Below the pieces are notes generated by a model that saw only the letters and a list, made by a program, of their open reading frames with translations, made no database searches and was not told the origin of the DNA. This document shows positions 28,942 through 37,174 of a DNA stretch of 64,000 nt, piece by piece. The translations under genes and the position numbers were made by a program. How positions within the stretch are numbered: position 1 is the stretch's first letter; the number at the start of each line of letters is the position of its first letter. The DNA comes from Marinobacter koreensis. Lineage in GTDB: Bacteria > Pseudomonadota > Gammaproteobacteria > Pseudomonadales > Oleiphilaceae. The DNA is taken from contig NZ_JAKZAJ010000002.1 in assembly GCF_023156285.1 (NCBI RefSeq), positions 62,001-126,000 of the forward strand. Reading direction: 5' to 3'.

Positions 28942-30261
28942 TCAGCCCGCCATCAGCGCTTCGATATCGGCAATGGCCTTGGGAGCGTCGTCGGTCAGCA
29001 CACGACAGCCGTCCTTCGTGACCACCACATCGTCTTCGATCCGGATGCCGATGCCCCGCCACTTCTCGTCCACACTGGTATTGTCCGGTGCCACGTAAAG
29101 GCCAGGCTCCACGGTCAGAGCCATACCCGGCTCCAGCTGGCGCCAGGCATCGCCAATGCGATAATCGCCCACATCGTGCACGTCCAGCCCGAGCCAGTGC
29201 CCGGTCCGGTGCATGAAGAACGGTTTGTAGGCTTCATCGGCAATGGCATCCTCAAGGGTGCCGGACAGCAGGCCCAGATCAATCAGCCCCTGGGTCAGCA
29301 CCCGGAGCGCCGCCTCGTGCGGATGGTTCCAGTGGTTACCCGGGCGAACGGCTTCGATCGCCTCGTACTGGGCTGCCAGCACCACTTCATAGAGTGCACG
29401 CTGCTCCGGGCTGAAACGGCCGCTGACCGGGAAGGTGCGGGTGATATCCGAGGCGTAGCACTCGAGTTCGCAGCCGGCGTCGATCAGAACCAGGTCGCCC
29501 TCCTTCAAAGGCGCGCTGTTCTCGATGTAATGCAGGATGCAGCCGTTGGCGCCGCCACCGACAATCGACGGATAGGCAGTCGAACGGGCCCCGTGCTCCA
29601 TGAACGTGTGGATCAGGGTGGCCTCCAGGTTGTATTCGTAACCGCCCTCACGGGCCCGACGCATGGCATTGCAGTGGGCCTCGGCGCTGATCTTTCCGGC
29701 CTTCGCCATGACCCGAATTTCGCCAGCACTCTTGTAAAGGCGCAGGTCATGCAACAGGTGCTCGAGTGCGACGAATTCACCCGGCGGGTGGGCGCCGGTG
29801 CGTACTTTACTGCGAATGGTCTTCACCCATTCCATGACCCGGTGATCAAAGCCCTGATCCTTGCCCAGCGGGTAGTAGACGCGGCTCCGCCCCTCGATCA
29901 TACCCGGCAGGATGTCATCGATATCGGAGATCGGGAAGGCGTCGTCCAGACCGTACTGTTCGATGGCGCCCTCCGGCCCGCACAGGAGTCCGTCCCAGAG
30001 CTCTTTCTCGGGATGACGCTCCTTGCAGAACAGTACGGCTTCGCCGTGCTCCCGGCCCGGAATCAGGGCCAGCACCGCCTCCGGCTCGCCGAAACCGGTC
30101 AGGTACTGAAAATCACTGTCCTGGCGGAACGGGTGCAGGACATCGCGGTTCCGGACCCGTTCGGGCGCGGCGGGAAGAATGGCAATGCTGTCCGGCGCCA
30201 TCCGCTCCATCAGCTTGCGGCGACGCTCGGCAAACTCTTTAACGGCTATCATGGACGACAT
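28942..30261 (-). CDS. pepP: Xaa-Pro aminopeptidase II
   Basis: A 439-residue dinuclear-metal peptidase that removes N-terminal residues ahead of proline. Metal ligands are seen in IDAGCELECYASDITRTF (two Asp), HRTGHWLGLDVHD (His), TVEPGLY (Glu) and RIEDDVVV (Glu). I start it at MSSMIAVKEF (30261), preceded by GGGAGAG; upstream in-frame codons overlap ygfB. It is part of ygfB-pepP-ubiH-ubiI. Confidence 0.93.
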   Translation of the reverse strand: MSSMIAVKEFAERRRKLMERMAPDSIAILPAAPERVRNRDVLHPFRQDSDFQYLTGFGEPEAVLALIPGREHGEAVLFCKERHPEKELWDGLLCGPEGAIEQYGLDDAFPISDIDDILPGMIEGRSRVYYPLGKDQGFDHRVMEWVKTIRSKVRTGAHPPGEFVALEHLLHDLRLYKSAGEIRVMAKAGKISAEAHCNAMRRAREGGYEYNLEATLIHTFMEHGARSTAYPSIVGGGANGCILHYIENSAPLKEGDLVLIDAGCELECYASDITRTFPVSGRFSPEQRALYEVVLAAQYEAIEAVRPGNHWNHPHEAALRVLTQGLIDLGLLSGTLEDAIADEAYKPFFMHRTGHWLGLDVHDVGDYRIGDAWRQLEPGMALTVEPGLYVAPDNTSVDEKWRGIGIRIEDDVVVTKDGCRVLTDDAPKAIADIEALMAG

Positions 30262-30286
30262 GGGCTCTCCCGTGGTCAGACCCGGC

Positions 30287-30889
30287 TCAATGCAGGGTCG
30301 GTGAATCAGTGGCGGGCTTCTGCGGGGCGTTGAATTCGGTAAACACCGCCAGGGCCCCCAACCGGATGTATTCGGTAATCTCAAGCAACTGCTGTTCGCT
30401 CTCTTCGTCCGCTTCCTCGTCTTCAGACAACTGGCTGATAGCGACCATATCCTCGATCAGCTCACGAATTTCATCGGGGGCCTGGCCAAGGGATTCTCCT
30501 GCCGCCAGAGCCATACCTTCAAGAAACCCGCGGACCCAGGCCACCAGTGCCTCCAGTCGCTGCTCAATGGCATAGTCATCATCCGGCAACAGGGGATGGA
30601 AACTCATATCCGCAGACTGCAGAAGCGCCAGGGTCTGCTCGTAGGCCCGATTCATGAACGGAGCCAGATCCTCCGAGTCCTCGGCGGTCTGCTCGGGCAA
30701 CCCCATGTGTTCGCAGACCATGGCCAGCCAGTTGTTCTCCTCAATACGGGCACCGGCCGCCAGGCGACCACATAGAGCACCATGAAGCTCGGAGGGATGA
30801 CTGAATGCCTGATGGGCTGTAAAGACATTGGCCCACCGTTCGAATTCCGCGGCCCGTGCGGCCCCGGATGAGACGTCGGATTCTGACAT
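30287..30889 (-). CDS. ygfB: UPF0149 family protein YgfB
   Basis: A 200-residue acidic helical protein of the UPF0149/YgfB family. The segments HPSELHGALCGRLAAGA, WVRGFLEGMALA and the C-terminal EITEYIRLGAL are diagnostic. It is the first gene of the pepP-ubiH-ubiI operon. In P. aeruginosa YgfB is linked to beta-lactamase regulation through AlpA; whether that applies here is unknown. Confidence 0.9.
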   Translation of the reverse strand: MSESDVSSGAARAAEFERWANVFTAHQAFSHPSELHGALCGRLAAGARIEENNWLAMVCEHMGLPEQTAEDSEDLAPFMNRAYEQTLALLQSADMSFHPLLPDDDYAIEQRLEALVAWVRGFLEGMALAAGESLGQAPDEIRELIEDMVAISQLSEDEEADEESEQQLLEITEYIRLGALAVFTEFNAPQKPATDSPTLH

Positions 30890-31103
30890 TGAGCACAAAA
30901 ATCCTGTATCGCTGAGTGAAGGTCCTATCCTAGCATTCGGGGCGCCACAAGGCACTCGGGGCGTAGCCCGGCCCCCTCATTCGCAACCCTGCCAACGGTG
31001 ATCCCTGTCACGCCCACGAGGCCATGACAAGCCTGTAAATTGACCGACTTACCATCCACACTTATAGTTGTTTGGATTCATAACAAACGATGTTGGGCAC
31101 GCC

Positions 31104-31310
31104 ATGGAACAGTCCGAAGTACAGGCCTTAGCGGACAAGTTGGACAAGCTGATTGAACGCTGCCAGAAGCTGGAGCGTGATAATGCCATGCTGCGGGATC
31201 TGCAGGACGACTGGAACCGGGAACGCGCCCAGTTAATGCACAAGAACGATCTTGCCAAAAACAAGATTGAAGCCATGATCGGCCGCCTTCGGGCGCTGGA
31301 GCACCACTGA
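31104..31310 (+). CDS. Small coiled-coil protein, TIGR02449 type
   Basis: A 68-residue protein predicted to be one long coiled coil (MEQSEVQALADKLDKLIERC onward, with regular Leu spacing). Such small coiled-coil proteins stand directly before zapA in many gammaproteobacteria and resemble ZapB in form. Its stop overlaps the zapA start as TGATG, so the two are translationally coupled and a division-related role is likely. Confidence 0.8.
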   Translation: MEQSEVQALADKLDKLIERCQKLERDNAMLRDLQDDWNRERAQLMHKNDLAKNKIEAMIGRLRALEHH

Positions 31311-31606
31311 TGTCACAGCAAGCCGCCACCGTTGAGGTGAAGATTCTCGACAAGGAATACCTGGTTGCCTGCCCGGATGAAGAGCGGGACGCGCTCTTGC
31401 GCGCCGCCCGGCACCTCGATCAGAAAATGCGTGAGATCCGGTCCAGTGGCAAGGTGTTCGGCGTTGAACGCATCGCTGTGATGGCGGCGCTGAACATCAC
31501 CCATGAACTCCTCGAACAGGATTCCATGTCCGACGCCACCAGCTCCATCCTCAAGGCGATGGACGGCAAGCTTGATCAGGCCCTTGGGGACAATTCCGGG
31601 CACTGA
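31310..31606 (+). CDS. zapA: Cell division protein ZapA
   Basis: A 98-residue FtsZ-associated protein that bundles protofilaments at the Z-ring. The N-terminal strand VEVKILDKEYLVACPDEE and the helix VERIAVMAALNITHELL are typical. It is followed by the 6S RNA gene, the usual order in gammaproteobacteria. Confidence 0.93.
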   Translation: MSQQAATVEVKILDKEYLVACPDEERDALLRAARHLDQKMREIRSSGKVFGVERIAVMAALNITHELLEQDSMSDATSSILKAMDGKLDQALGDNSGH

Positions 31607-31620
31607 TCCGGAATCAGGTG

Positions 31621-31651
31621 TTGCAATCCGCCCCGGAGCTACCCGTATAAT
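31621..31651 (+). promoter_or_regulatory. Promoter of 6S RNA
   Basis: A perfect TATAAT (31646-31651) lies 7-9 bases before the predicted 5' end of 6S RNA. The best upstream box is TTGCAA (31621-31626), 19 bases away, which is longer than ideal. Confidence 0.6.
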
Positions 31652-31657
31652 GGGATC

Positions 31658-31838
31658 AACTTCCTGGGCTGTTCGCGATGGTCGGATACGTCCTCGAGCC
31701 GATGCGCACTACCCAGGTGGCTACTTCAGGGCATTGTGAGCACGTCCCCTCACGGGGAAAGCCTAATATGTCACAGCGGCCACCGACCTTGAACTTTGGG
31801 TTCAAGGGCCACATCCGATAACGGCAGCCCGGGAAGCT
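31658..31838 (+). ncRNA. ssrS: 6S RNA
   Basis: A regulator that binds the RNA polymerase sigma-70 holoenzyme in stationary phase. I identified it by position between zapA and the 5-formyltetrahydrofolate cyclo-ligase gene and by its fold. CTTCCTGGGCTG (from 31660) pairs over 12 positions with CAGCCCGGGAAG (31825-31836) as the closing stem. GTTCGCGATGG and the CCTTGAAC/GTTCAAGG hairpin (about 31786-31807) match the usual 6S layout. The length of about 180 nt is normal. The ends are estimated. Confidence 0.88.
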
Positions 31839-31843
31839 TTATT

Positions 31844-32479
31844 TTGACCAGGTTTATCGCCCCACAACCCTTCGAATCCCATCCCGACACACTGAACCGA
31901 AGCCAGCTTCGCAAACACCTGCGCGCCCAACGACAGGCCCTGACCTTTGAGCAGCAGATGCAGGCATCGGAATATCTCGCACTGAACCTTCTGAGGAATC
32001 CGGACCTTCACCGGGCAAAACATATTGCGATCTACCTGCCCAACGATGGCGAGATCGATCCCCATCTGTTCATGGACATTGCTGGACGCAAAGGCGTGCA
32101 TTTTTACCTGCCGGTACTACACCCCATCCATTCCGGAAAGCTGGTGTTCAGCCCGTATCGGGAGGGCGTCATGCTTCACGCCAACCGCTTTGGCATCCCG
32201 GAACCGGACTTCAGCAAAGGATTGAAGCGACCGCCATGGGCGCTGGATGCAGTGCTGTTTCCGCTGGTGGGTTTCGACGAAGAGGGTGGGCGCCTGGGAA
32301 TGGGAGGCGGATTCTACGATCGCACGTTCGCCTTCAGCCGCTTCAGGCCACGACTGGCCCCGAAACTGATCGGGCTGGCGCATGATTTTCAGAGGGTAAA
32401 AAAGCTGCCGATGGAACCCTGGGATGTTCCGCTGCACAGTGTGGTCACCGACCGGCGTTGTTACCGGTTCAGACCGTGA
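31844..32479 (+). CDS. ygfA: 5-formyltetrahydrofolate cyclo-ligase
   Basis: A 211-residue folate enzyme making 5,10-methenyl-THF from 5-formyl-THF with ATP. Motifs are RKHLRAQRQAL near the N-terminus, FPLVGFDEEGGRLGMGGGFYDR, and a basic C-terminal segment. No ATG fits the start; a TTG at 31844, with GGGAAG upstream, gives a normal length. That Shine-Dalgarno stretch is the 3' arm of 6S RNA, so the two genes touch. The 3' end overlaps the small gene on the other strand by 19 bases. Confidence 0.88.
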   Translation: MTRFIAPQPFESHPDTLNRSQLRKHLRAQRQALTFEQQMQASEYLALNLLRNPDLHRAKHIAIYLPNDGEIDPHLFMDIAGRKGVHFYLPVLHPIHSGKLVFSPYREGVMLHANRFGIPEPDFSKGLKRPPWALDAVLFPLVGFDEEGGRLGMGGGFYDRTFAFSRFRPRLAPKLIGLAHDFQRVKKLPMEPWDVPLHSVVTDRRCYRFRP

Positions 32480-32625
32480 GCCTCGCCCTGCACGGAGCCA
32501 ATGGTCACTGTGTTCTCAACCTGGGGCTTGTCTTCTGAGGCGTGGATGGACGTAAATCCGGTAATCACAAGGCCGACAGCAAAAATCAGCACAATGGCTT
32601 TCAGGATGTCAGGCTTGCCGCCCAT
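32461..32625 (-). CDS. Small single-span membrane protein, 54 residues, function unknown
   Basis: The frame begins MGGKPDILKAIVLIF and has one hydrophobic helix (about residues 8-24). A short polar tail containing EDKPQVENTVTIGSVQGE follows. The start follows AAGGAA at 8-9 bases. The lysine before the helix and the acidic tail suggest the C-terminus lies in the periplasm. I do not recognise a family. A perfect 18-base inverted repeat sits 53 bases upstream. The gene is too short for most gene finders. Confidence 0.6.
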   Translation of the reverse strand: MGGKPDILKAIVLIFAVGLVITGFTSIHASEDKPQVENTVTIGSVQGEAHGLNR

Positions 32626-32677
32626 GGTTGGTATTCCTTCAGACTCAGGTGGTAATTAACTGGAAAATCAGTCAGCT

Positions 32678-32695
32678 ATTCTTGATTTCAAGAAT
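32678..32695. promoter_or_regulatory. Perfect inverted repeat upstream of the 54-residue protein
   Basis: ATTCTTGATTTCAAGAAT is an 18-base perfect inverted repeat (8-base arms, 2-base centre) in an AT-rich stretch between the ilvA end and the small gene. It could be an operator for the small gene. No known consensus is claimed. Confidence 0.4.
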
Positions 32696-32773
32696 TAGAC
32701 GAAAGACTAACACGCAATTGCCATTTTACAATTTTTGACGGATTAAACTTAGTTAAGAATTGCAACCACGCCC

Positions 32774-32800
32774 GGAGCATGGCGGGGCCCGCCATGCTCC
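32774..32800 (-). terminator. Hairpin terminator after ilvA
   Basis: A perfect 12-bp stem (GGAGCATGGCGG with CCGCCATGCTCC) with a 3-base loop lies 10 bases past the ilvA stop. No clear T run follows on the minus strand, so termination may be partial. Confidence 0.55.
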
Positions 32801-32809
32801 TGCCTCGAG

Positions 32810-34345
32810 TTATTTCGAGCTTCCGTTCCCGGCTCCGAGAAACAGACGGTACGCTTCGTTATCGGTCATGTTTTCGTACCGGAAGCCAACCTTATCGAGC
32901 ATCTTCTCAAAGTCCTGCTCTTCACCGTCGTTGACCTGCGCCCCCAGAAGAACACGGCTGTAGGCAGCGCCGTGGTTTCGGTAATGGAACATGGAGATGT
33001 TCCAGCGAGTCCCCAGTGACATCAGGAACTTGAGCAACGCACCAGGACGCTCCGGAAACTCGAACTGGTAGACCTTCTCATTGCTGATGCTCGGTGCGTG
33101 ACCGCCCACCATGTGTCGAATGTGCTGTTTCGCCAGGTCGCTGTCAGTCAGGTCGACCACGGAATAGCCGGTCTCCCGGAGATCCTGGACCAGCTCGTCC
33201 CGGCCATAGCCTCCGGCCTGGATCTGGATTCCCACAAAGATAACGGCATTCTGGGCATCCGAATAACGGTAGTTGAACTCGGTGATACTGCGCTTGTGCA
33301 GGGCATTGATGAAGGTTTTGAACGCGCCCGGCTTTTCCGGAATCGTCACCGCAAGGATGGCCTCACGCTGTTCACCAATCTCGGTCCGCTCGGAGATATA
33401 GCGCAGGCGGTCGAAATTCATATTGGCGCCACTGAGAACCGCTGCGAGGTTCTCCCCTTCCAGCTGTTCCCGCTGGACGTATTTCTTCAGGCCGGCCACC
33501 GAGAGGGCACCGGCCGGCTCGGCGATAGAGCGGGTATCCTCGAAGACATCCTTGATCGCAGCGCAGATCTCATCGGTGGAGACGGTGATCACCTCGTCGA
33601 CGTTGTCCTTGCAGACTTTCCAGGGTTCCTCACCAATCTGGCGGACGGCCACGCCGTCGGCAAAGATACCGACCTCATCCAGAATCACCCGCTCGCCGGC
33701 TTTCATCGCGGCCTGCAGACAGTTGGAGTCCTCAGGCTCCACACCAATGACCTTGATCTCCGGCCGGAGGTATTTGATGTAGGCCGCCATACCGGAAATC
33801 AGACCGCCGCCGCCCACCGGGATAAACACCGCGTGCAGGGGGTGGGAAAACTGCCACATCATCTCCATGGCCACAGTGCCCTGCCCGGCAATCACATCGG
33901 GATCGTCATAGGGCGGGATGTAGGTATAGCCGTGCTTGCGGATCAGCTCCTGGGCATGGGCCGCCGCTTCGTCAAACGCATCACCCTTGAGCACCACTTT
34001 TGCACCACGGTCACGGACCGATTTTACCTTGATGTCCGGCGTGGTCTGGGGCATGACGATCACGGCCTTGATGCCCAGCTCTTTCGCCGACATGGCCACG
34101 CCCTGGGCGTGGTTGCCAGCCGAGGCGCAAATGACACCCTTGGCCTTCTGTTCCTCGGAGAGCTGGGCAATCCGGTTATACGCGCCACGAATCTTGAAGG
34201 AAAACACCGGCTGAAGGTCTTCGCGCTTGAGCAGAATGTTGTTTTCAAAGCGCTTGGACAGGCTACGGGCTTCAGTCAGGGGTGTTTCGATGGCCACGTC
34301 ATAGACGCGCGCATCGAGTATCTTCTTGATATAGCGTTGCGGCAT
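32810..34345 (-). CDS. ilvA: Threonine ammonia-lyase, biosynthetic
   Basis: A PLP enzyme converting threonine to 2-oxobutanoate, the first step of isoleucine synthesis, 511 residues. The PLP lysine is in SFKIRGAYN, the phosphate cup is PVGGGGLISGM, and SAGNHAQG binds substrate. Two ACT-like regulatory domains follow (about 330-500), the mark of the feedback-inhibited biosynthetic form. The start MPQRYIKKIL at 34345 is the family start. It is divergent from rpiA. Confidence 0.95.
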   Translation of the reverse strand: MPQRYIKKILDARVYDVAIETPLTEARSLSKRFENNILLKREDLQPVFSFKIRGAYNRIAQLSEEQKAKGVICASAGNHAQGVAMSAKELGIKAVIVMPQTTPDIKVKSVRDRGAKVVLKGDAFDEAAAHAQELIRKHGYTYIPPYDDPDVIAGQGTVAMEMMWQFSHPLHAVFIPVGGGGLISGMAAYIKYLRPEIKVIGVEPEDSNCLQAAMKAGERVILDEVGIFADGVAVRQIGEEPWKVCKDNVDEVITVSTDEICAAIKDVFEDTRSIAEPAGALSVAGLKKYVQREQLEGENLAAVLSGANMNFDRLRYISERTEIGEQREAILAVTIPEKPGAFKTFINALHKRSITEFNYRYSDAQNAVIFVGIQIQAGGYGRDELVQDLRETGYSVVDLTDSDLAKQHIRHMVGGHAPSISNEKVYQFEFPERPGALLKFLMSLGTRWNISMFHYRNHGAAYSRVLLGAQVNDGEEQDFEKMLDKVGFRYENMTDNEAYRLFLGAGNGSSK

Positions 34346-34437
34346 TGTGGTTCCGGTCAGTTGATGAGTGTGCGAAGAAAACCCACAGTGTAGAAAGTTT
34401 GCACGGCAGCCGTCTATAAGCACACCGCCCAGACGGC

Positions 34438-34443
34438 TATAAT
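34438..34443 (+). promoter_or_regulatory. -10 box of rpiA promoter
   Basis: A perfect TATAAT lies 30 bases upstream of the rpiA start, in the 127-base region shared with divergent ilvA. I see no good -35 at the normal distance. Confidence 0.45.
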
Positions 34444-34472
34444 GTGTGAAATTCCCCAATCCGGAGCCAGAA

Positions 34473-35153
34473 ATGAATCAGGACGAACTCAAACAGGCCG
34501 TGGCCAAAGCCGCCGTAGAGTATATTGCCCCGCGCCTGAACCGCGACAGCATTGTCGGCGTCGGCACCGGCAGCACCGCCAATTTCTTTATCGACCTGCT
34601 GGCCGAGCACAAGGCGGAATTCGATGGCGCGGTGGCAAGCTCCGAAGCGACGGCTGAGCGGCTCAAGGGCCACGGCATTCCGGTTTACGATCTCAACAGC
34701 GCCAACACCCTCGAGTTTTACGTAGACGGCGCCGATGAAACCAACGAACGCCTGGAGCTGATCAAGGGCGGCGGTGGCGCACTGACGCGGGAAAAAATTG
34801 TGGCCGCTGTGGCAAAAACCTTCATCTGCATTGCCGACGAATCCAAACAGGTCGGCGTACTCGGCGATTTTCCCCTGCCGGTTGAGGTGATCCCCATGGC
34901 CCGCAGCTACGTTGCCCGGCAAATCGTGAAACTCGGCGGTGACCCGGTGTACCGGGAAGGCTTCACCACCGATAATGGCAACGTCATCCTGGACATTCAC
35001 AACCTCGACATTACCCGCCCGATCCACGTCGAAGAGCAGCTCAACAACATTGTTGGCGTGGTCACCAACGGCCTGTTCGCCCGCCGGCCAGCCGACCTTC
35101 TGCTGCTGGGCACCGCCGAGGGCGTCAAGAGCATTCCCCGAAAAGGCATCTGA
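34473..35153 (+). CDS. rpiA: Ribose-5-phosphate isomerase A
   Basis: It interconverts ribose 5-phosphate and ribulose 5-phosphate in the pentose phosphate pathway, 226 residues. Motifs are [25 protein letters not shown] and [14 protein letters not shown] (catalytic region). The start [10 protein letters not shown] follows GGAG. A strong terminator follows. Confidence 0.96.
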   Translation: MNQDELKQAVAKAAVEYIAPRLNRDSIVGVGTGSTANFFIDLLAEHKAEFDGAVASSEATAERLKGHGIPVYDLNSANTLEFYVDGADETNERLELIKGGGGALTREKIVAAVAKTFICIADESKQVGVLGDFPLPVEVIPMARSYVARQIVKLGGDPVYREGFTTDNGNVILDIHNLDITRPIHVEEQLNNIVGVVTNGLFARRPADLLLLGTAEGVKSIPRKGI

Positions 35154-35174
35154 TCCGAACGCAGGTCTGCACAG

Positions 35175-35201
35175 GGCTGGCATTTAAGGCCAGCCTTTTT
35201 T
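35175..35201 (+). terminator. Rho-independent terminator after rpiA
   Basis: A 7-bp stem (GGCTGGC with GCCAGCC), 7-base loop and a run of six T, 21 bases past the rpiA stop. Confidence 0.85.
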
Positions 35202-35219
35202 GTGCCCGCACAACACCAA

Positions 35220-35237
35220 ACCAAGCGCTTGCTTGGT
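35220..35237. promoter_or_regulatory. Candidate TetR-type operator before the acyl-CoA dehydrogenase
   Basis: ACCAAGCGCTTGCTTGGT is an inverted repeat with 7-base arms around GCTT, 56 bases upstream of the acyl-CoA dehydrogenase start. Its length and symmetry suit a TetR-family repressor of fatty-acid or acyl-CoA catabolism. The regulator is not in this window. Confidence 0.5.
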
Positions 35238-35292
35238 ATCGATTTCTGAGGGACACTGCACTCATCCATGTTGACTGGCTGGGAGCCCGACT

Positions 35293-36432
35293 GTGTCCGA
35301 TTACTTCAACGATACCCACGAACAGGCACGTCTGAGTGCCCGCAAGTTTATCCAAACCCACGTACTGCCTCACATCAACGACTGGGAAGAAGCCGGGGAA
35401 TTCCCCAGGGATCTCTATCGAAAGGCCGGCGATGCCGGACTGCTGGGCGTTGGTTTCCCAGAGGAACTGGGCGGAACGGGTGAAGGCGATATCTTTTTGA
35501 AAGTGGCCATCTCCGAGGAGCTCATGCGCTCCACGTCCGGCGGCCTTGTGGCCGGACTTGGCTCCCTGGACATCGGCCTGCCGCCAGTAGCGAAATGGGC
35601 CAGAAAGGACATTCGCGAGCAGATCGTCCCCCCCGTCCTGCGAGGCGAAACCATTTCCGCCCTGGCCATTACCGAACCCGGCGGCGGCTCCGACGTCGCC
35701 AGTCTCAGAACCCGCGCCGTGCGGGACGGCGACCACTACATCGTCAACGGCAGCAAGACCTTCATCACCAGCGGCATGCGAGCTGACCACTATACGGTGG
35801 CGGTCCGCACCGGTGGCGAAGGTCACAGCGGCATCAGTCTGCTACTCATCGACAGGGACATGCCTGGTTTCTCGAGAGGCCGAAAGCTCCGCAAAATGGG
35901 CTGGTGGGCCAGCGATACAGCCGAACTCTTCTTCGAGGACTGCCGTGTGCCGGCAGACCGGCTGATCGGTGCCGAGAATGCGGGCTTCATTGTCATCATG
36001 AGTAACTTCCTGGCGGAACGGCTGATGCTATCCATCATGGCCTACATGACCGCCCAGCTCGCCTACGAGGCCGCCCTGGAATACACACAGCAGCGACAGG
36101 CGTTCGGCCGGAACATCGCGGGCTTCCAGGTGACCCGCCACAAGCTGGTGGACATGGCCACCCAGATCGACATTGCCCGCGAGTACACCTACCGCTGCGC
36201 GGCCCTGATGCAGGCCGGCAAGAACCCGATCAAACAGGTCGCCATGGCCAAGAATTTCTCGGTGGACGTGTGCGAGAAGGTCACCCGCGAGGCAGTGCAG
36301 CTGTTCGGCGGCATGGGCTACATGCGGGAGTCGGTGGTGGAGCGCCTGTATCGTGATGCCAAGATCCTGTCCATCGGCGGCGGCACTACGGAGATCATGA
36401 AAGAGCTGATTGCCAAGCAGATCCAGTTGTAG
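35293..36432 (+). CDS. Acyl-CoA dehydrogenase family protein
   Basis: A 379-residue FAD enzyme for alpha-beta dehydrogenation of an acyl-CoA. The family segments are ALAITEPGGGSDVASL, FITSGMRADHY, YTQQRQAFGRNIAGFQ and the C-terminal QLFGGMGYMRE. Length and motifs suit short/medium-chain or branched-chain enzymes; exact substrate is unclear. GTG at 35293 is the likely start, with GGGAG upstream. It is a single gene with its own candidate operator at 35220. Confidence 0.9.
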   Translation: MSDYFNDTHEQARLSARKFIQTHVLPHINDWEEAGEFPRDLYRKAGDAGLLGVGFPEELGGTGEGDIFLKVAISEELMRSTSGGLVAGLGSLDIGLPPVAKWARKDIREQIVPPVLRGETISALAITEPGGGSDVASLRTRAVRDGDHYIVNGSKTFITSGMRADHYTVAVRTGGEGHSGISLLLIDRDMPGFSRGRKLRKMGWWASDTAELFFEDCRVPADRLIGAENAGFIVIMSNFLAERLMLSIMAYMTAQLAYEAALEYTQQRQAFGRNIAGFQVTRHKLVDMATQIDIAREYTYRCAALMQAGKNPIKQVAMAKNFSVDVCEKVTREAVQLFGGMGYMRESVVERLYRDAKILSIGGGTTEIMKELIAKQIQL

Positions 36433-36484
36433 CCTTAAGATTTGGTGCAAGGGGCACGCACCGTACTCAACGACCAAGGTTTAG

Positions 36485-36513
36485 TTTCGAACTGCAGGAG
36501 ACTCCCGTATAAT
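36485..36513 (+). promoter_or_regulatory. Predicted promoter of ppa
   Basis: A perfect TATAAT (36508-36513) with a weak -35 (TTTCGA, 36485-36490) at 17 bases, 58 bases upstream of the ppa start. Confidence 0.5.
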
Positions 36514-36570
36514 TGCGCCCACTTTTTCACCGTAGTCAAACGCACTTCAACGTACCAGGAAGGATCGCAC

Positions 36571-37098
36571 ATGCAATTCGACAACATTCCCGCAGGCAAG
36601 AACCCGCCTGAAGACATCTACGTTGCCATCGAGATTCCGGCGAACAGCTCCCCGGTCAAGTACGAACTGGACAAGGACATGGGCGCCCTGCTGGTAGACC
36701 GTTTCATGGCGACTCCGATGTTCTACCCGGCCAACTACGGCTTCATTCCGCACACCCTGGCTGACGACGGCGACCCCCTCGACGTACTGGTTGTCACGCC
36801 TTACGCAGTACAGGCCGGCTCCGTCATCCGGTGCCGCCCGATCGGCGTACTGAACATGGAAGACGAAGCCGGTGGCGACGCCAAGCTGGTCGCGGTACCC
36901 CACGACAAGCTGACCCAGTCTTACCACAACGTGCGGGAAATCGAAGACCTGCCGGAACTGCTGCGTGACCAGATCCAGCACTTCTTCGAGAACTACAAGA
37001 CTCTCGAGCCGGGCAAATGGGTCAAGGTTCAGGGTTGGGACAACGCCGCCGCTGCCAAGAAGGCCATCGAAGATTCGATCAAGGCCTACAAAGGCTGA
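36571..37098 (+). CDS. ppa: Inorganic pyrophosphatase
   Basis: A family I soluble pyrophosphatase of 175 residues that pulls biosynthetic reactions forward. The diagnostic [10 protein letters not shown] binds metal, with [10 protein letters not shown] before it and a Lys/Tyr-rich active site ([14 protein letters not shown]). The start follows AGGAAGGA. A strong terminator follows. Confidence 0.97.
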   Translation: MQFDNIPAGKNPPEDIYVAIEIPANSSPVKYELDKDMGALLVDRFMATPMFYPANYGFIPHTLADDGDPLDVLVVTPYAVQAGSVIRCRPIGVLNMEDEAGGDAKLVAVPHDKLTQSYHNVREIEDLPELLRDQIQHFFENYKTLEPGKWVKVQGWDNAAAAKKAIEDSIKAYKG

Positions 37099-37117
37099 TT
37101 CAGGTCGATGCGAAACA

Positions 37118-37147
37118 AAAAGCCGCGACTCCGGTCGCGGCTTTTTT
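37118..37147. terminator. Bidirectional terminator between ppa and the DUF2333 gene
   Basis: A 9-bp stem (AGCCGCGAC with GTCGCGGCT) with loop TCCG. A T run follows on the plus strand and an A run precedes it, so it can end both convergent transcripts. Confidence 0.88.
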
Positions 37148-37174
37148 ATGCCTGGATACCCGGTTCCGGGTCGT

